Source: Pseudomonas kairouanensis (GTDB taxonomy: Bacteria; Pseudomonadota; Gammaproteobacteria; Pseudomonadales; Pseudomonadaceae). From it: a stretch of 64,000 nt of DNA. Position numbers and translations under genes: made by a program. The notes under the pieces are model-generated. The model did not search any database. It was given only the letters and a program-made list of their open reading frames with translations, and was not told the DNA's origin. This document shows, one piece after another, positions 63,921-64,000 of the stretch (the first letter of the stretch is position 1; each line of letters opens with the position of its first letter). The stretch is from positions 148,265 through 212,264 of the forward strand of contig NZ_QUZU01000006.1 in NCBI RefSeq assembly GCF_004682055.1, read 5' to 3'.

Positions 63921-64000
63921 TGTGGGAGCGGGCTTGCTCGCGAATGCGGTGTGTCATCCAGCACATCAGGTGACTGATCTACCGCATTCGCGAGCAAGCC
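63921..64000. repeat. REPIN cut by the end of the window
   Basis: The left arm TGTGGGAGCGGGCTTGCTCG and most of the right arm (ending CGCGAGCAAGCC) are present. The last bases fall outside the window. Same subtype as the REPINs at 2520 and 47609. Confidence 0.88.

Noticed and set aside
1..64000. tRNA, rRNA, prophage or insertion sequence
   Set aside because: I looked for clover-leaf motifs with GGTTCGA-type loops, rRNA segments, transposase signatures and phage structural genes and saw none.

Overview
The window comes from a Pseudomonas chromosome, almost certainly of the P. fluorescens group. It has high-GC coding DNA, paired REP sequences (REPINs) of the type common in that group between many genes, and several gene blocks whose order I recognise from P. 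aeruginosa: the PA1414-PA1422 guanidinobutyrate block, cysM-rlmD-relA-mazG, purM-purN-hda, the PA1272-PA1288 cobalamin block, and recQ-MarR-plpD. Most of it is core genome. I see no prophage, transposase, CRISPR array, tRNA or rRNA.

Layout. 1-2.2 kb: the tail of a gene entering from the left, an MFS exporter and a divergent LysR regulator. 2.2-3.9 kb: a 40-aa PA1414-family ORF, a REPIN, and a probably decayed two-gene oxidoreductase locus with a frameshift. 3.9-9.4 kb: a leftward operon running from gbuA (guanidinobutyrase) through an NTF2-like protein, an NCS1 permease and a sodium:solute symporter, with the LysR gene gbuR divergent from it. 9.4-16 kb: tapT, then a 1,980-aa LRR/NEL-like effector protein that seems to lack the ligase cysteine. 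16-22.3 kb: cysM, rlmD, relA, mazG and a DUF2058 gene. 22.4-30.3 kb: the purM-purN-DUF3108 operon, a DUF2066 protein, an AI-2E/PerM-type permease, hda and two NlpC/P60 lipoproteins.

30.5-39.6 kb: a cobalamin riboswitch followed by ten tightly packed cobalamin genes (cobO, cobB, bluB, cbiB, cobD, cobQ, cobU, cobT, cobC, cobS). They cover late corrin-ring amidation, adenosylation, aminopropanol attachment, nucleotide-loop assembly and dimethylbenzimidazole synthesis. Nearly all neighbours overlap at stop/start codons. 39.7-45.3 kb: a MarR regulator and MFS transporter sharing a GCGGGTATATACCCGC-type operator, a glutathione peroxidase, a FadL porin and small hypothetical genes. 45.6-51.7 kb: a cluster of DnaA-box-like sequences, a Sel1-like gene, rmuC, and a large sodium-symporter/histidine-kinase/receiver hybrid of the MxtR/CrbS type. 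51.7-58.2 kb: a YecA-family gene, recQ, a MarR regulator, plpD (type Vd secreted patatin) and a selenoprotein-W-like protein. 58.3-64 kb: a secreted subtilisin-fold protein without a recognisable catalytic triad, flanked by 42-bp direct repeats, then an EamA exporter, an AraC regulator and an LpxH-like phosphoesterase, ending in a truncated REPIN.

The most unusual items are the apparently inactive NEL and subtilase proteins (the latter with direct repeats around it), the REP half-site that forms the end of cobB and the leader of bluB, the decayed locus at 2.9-3.9 kb, the DnaA-box cluster, and the PA1414-type locus, which in P. aeruginosa is the source of the SicX small RNA.
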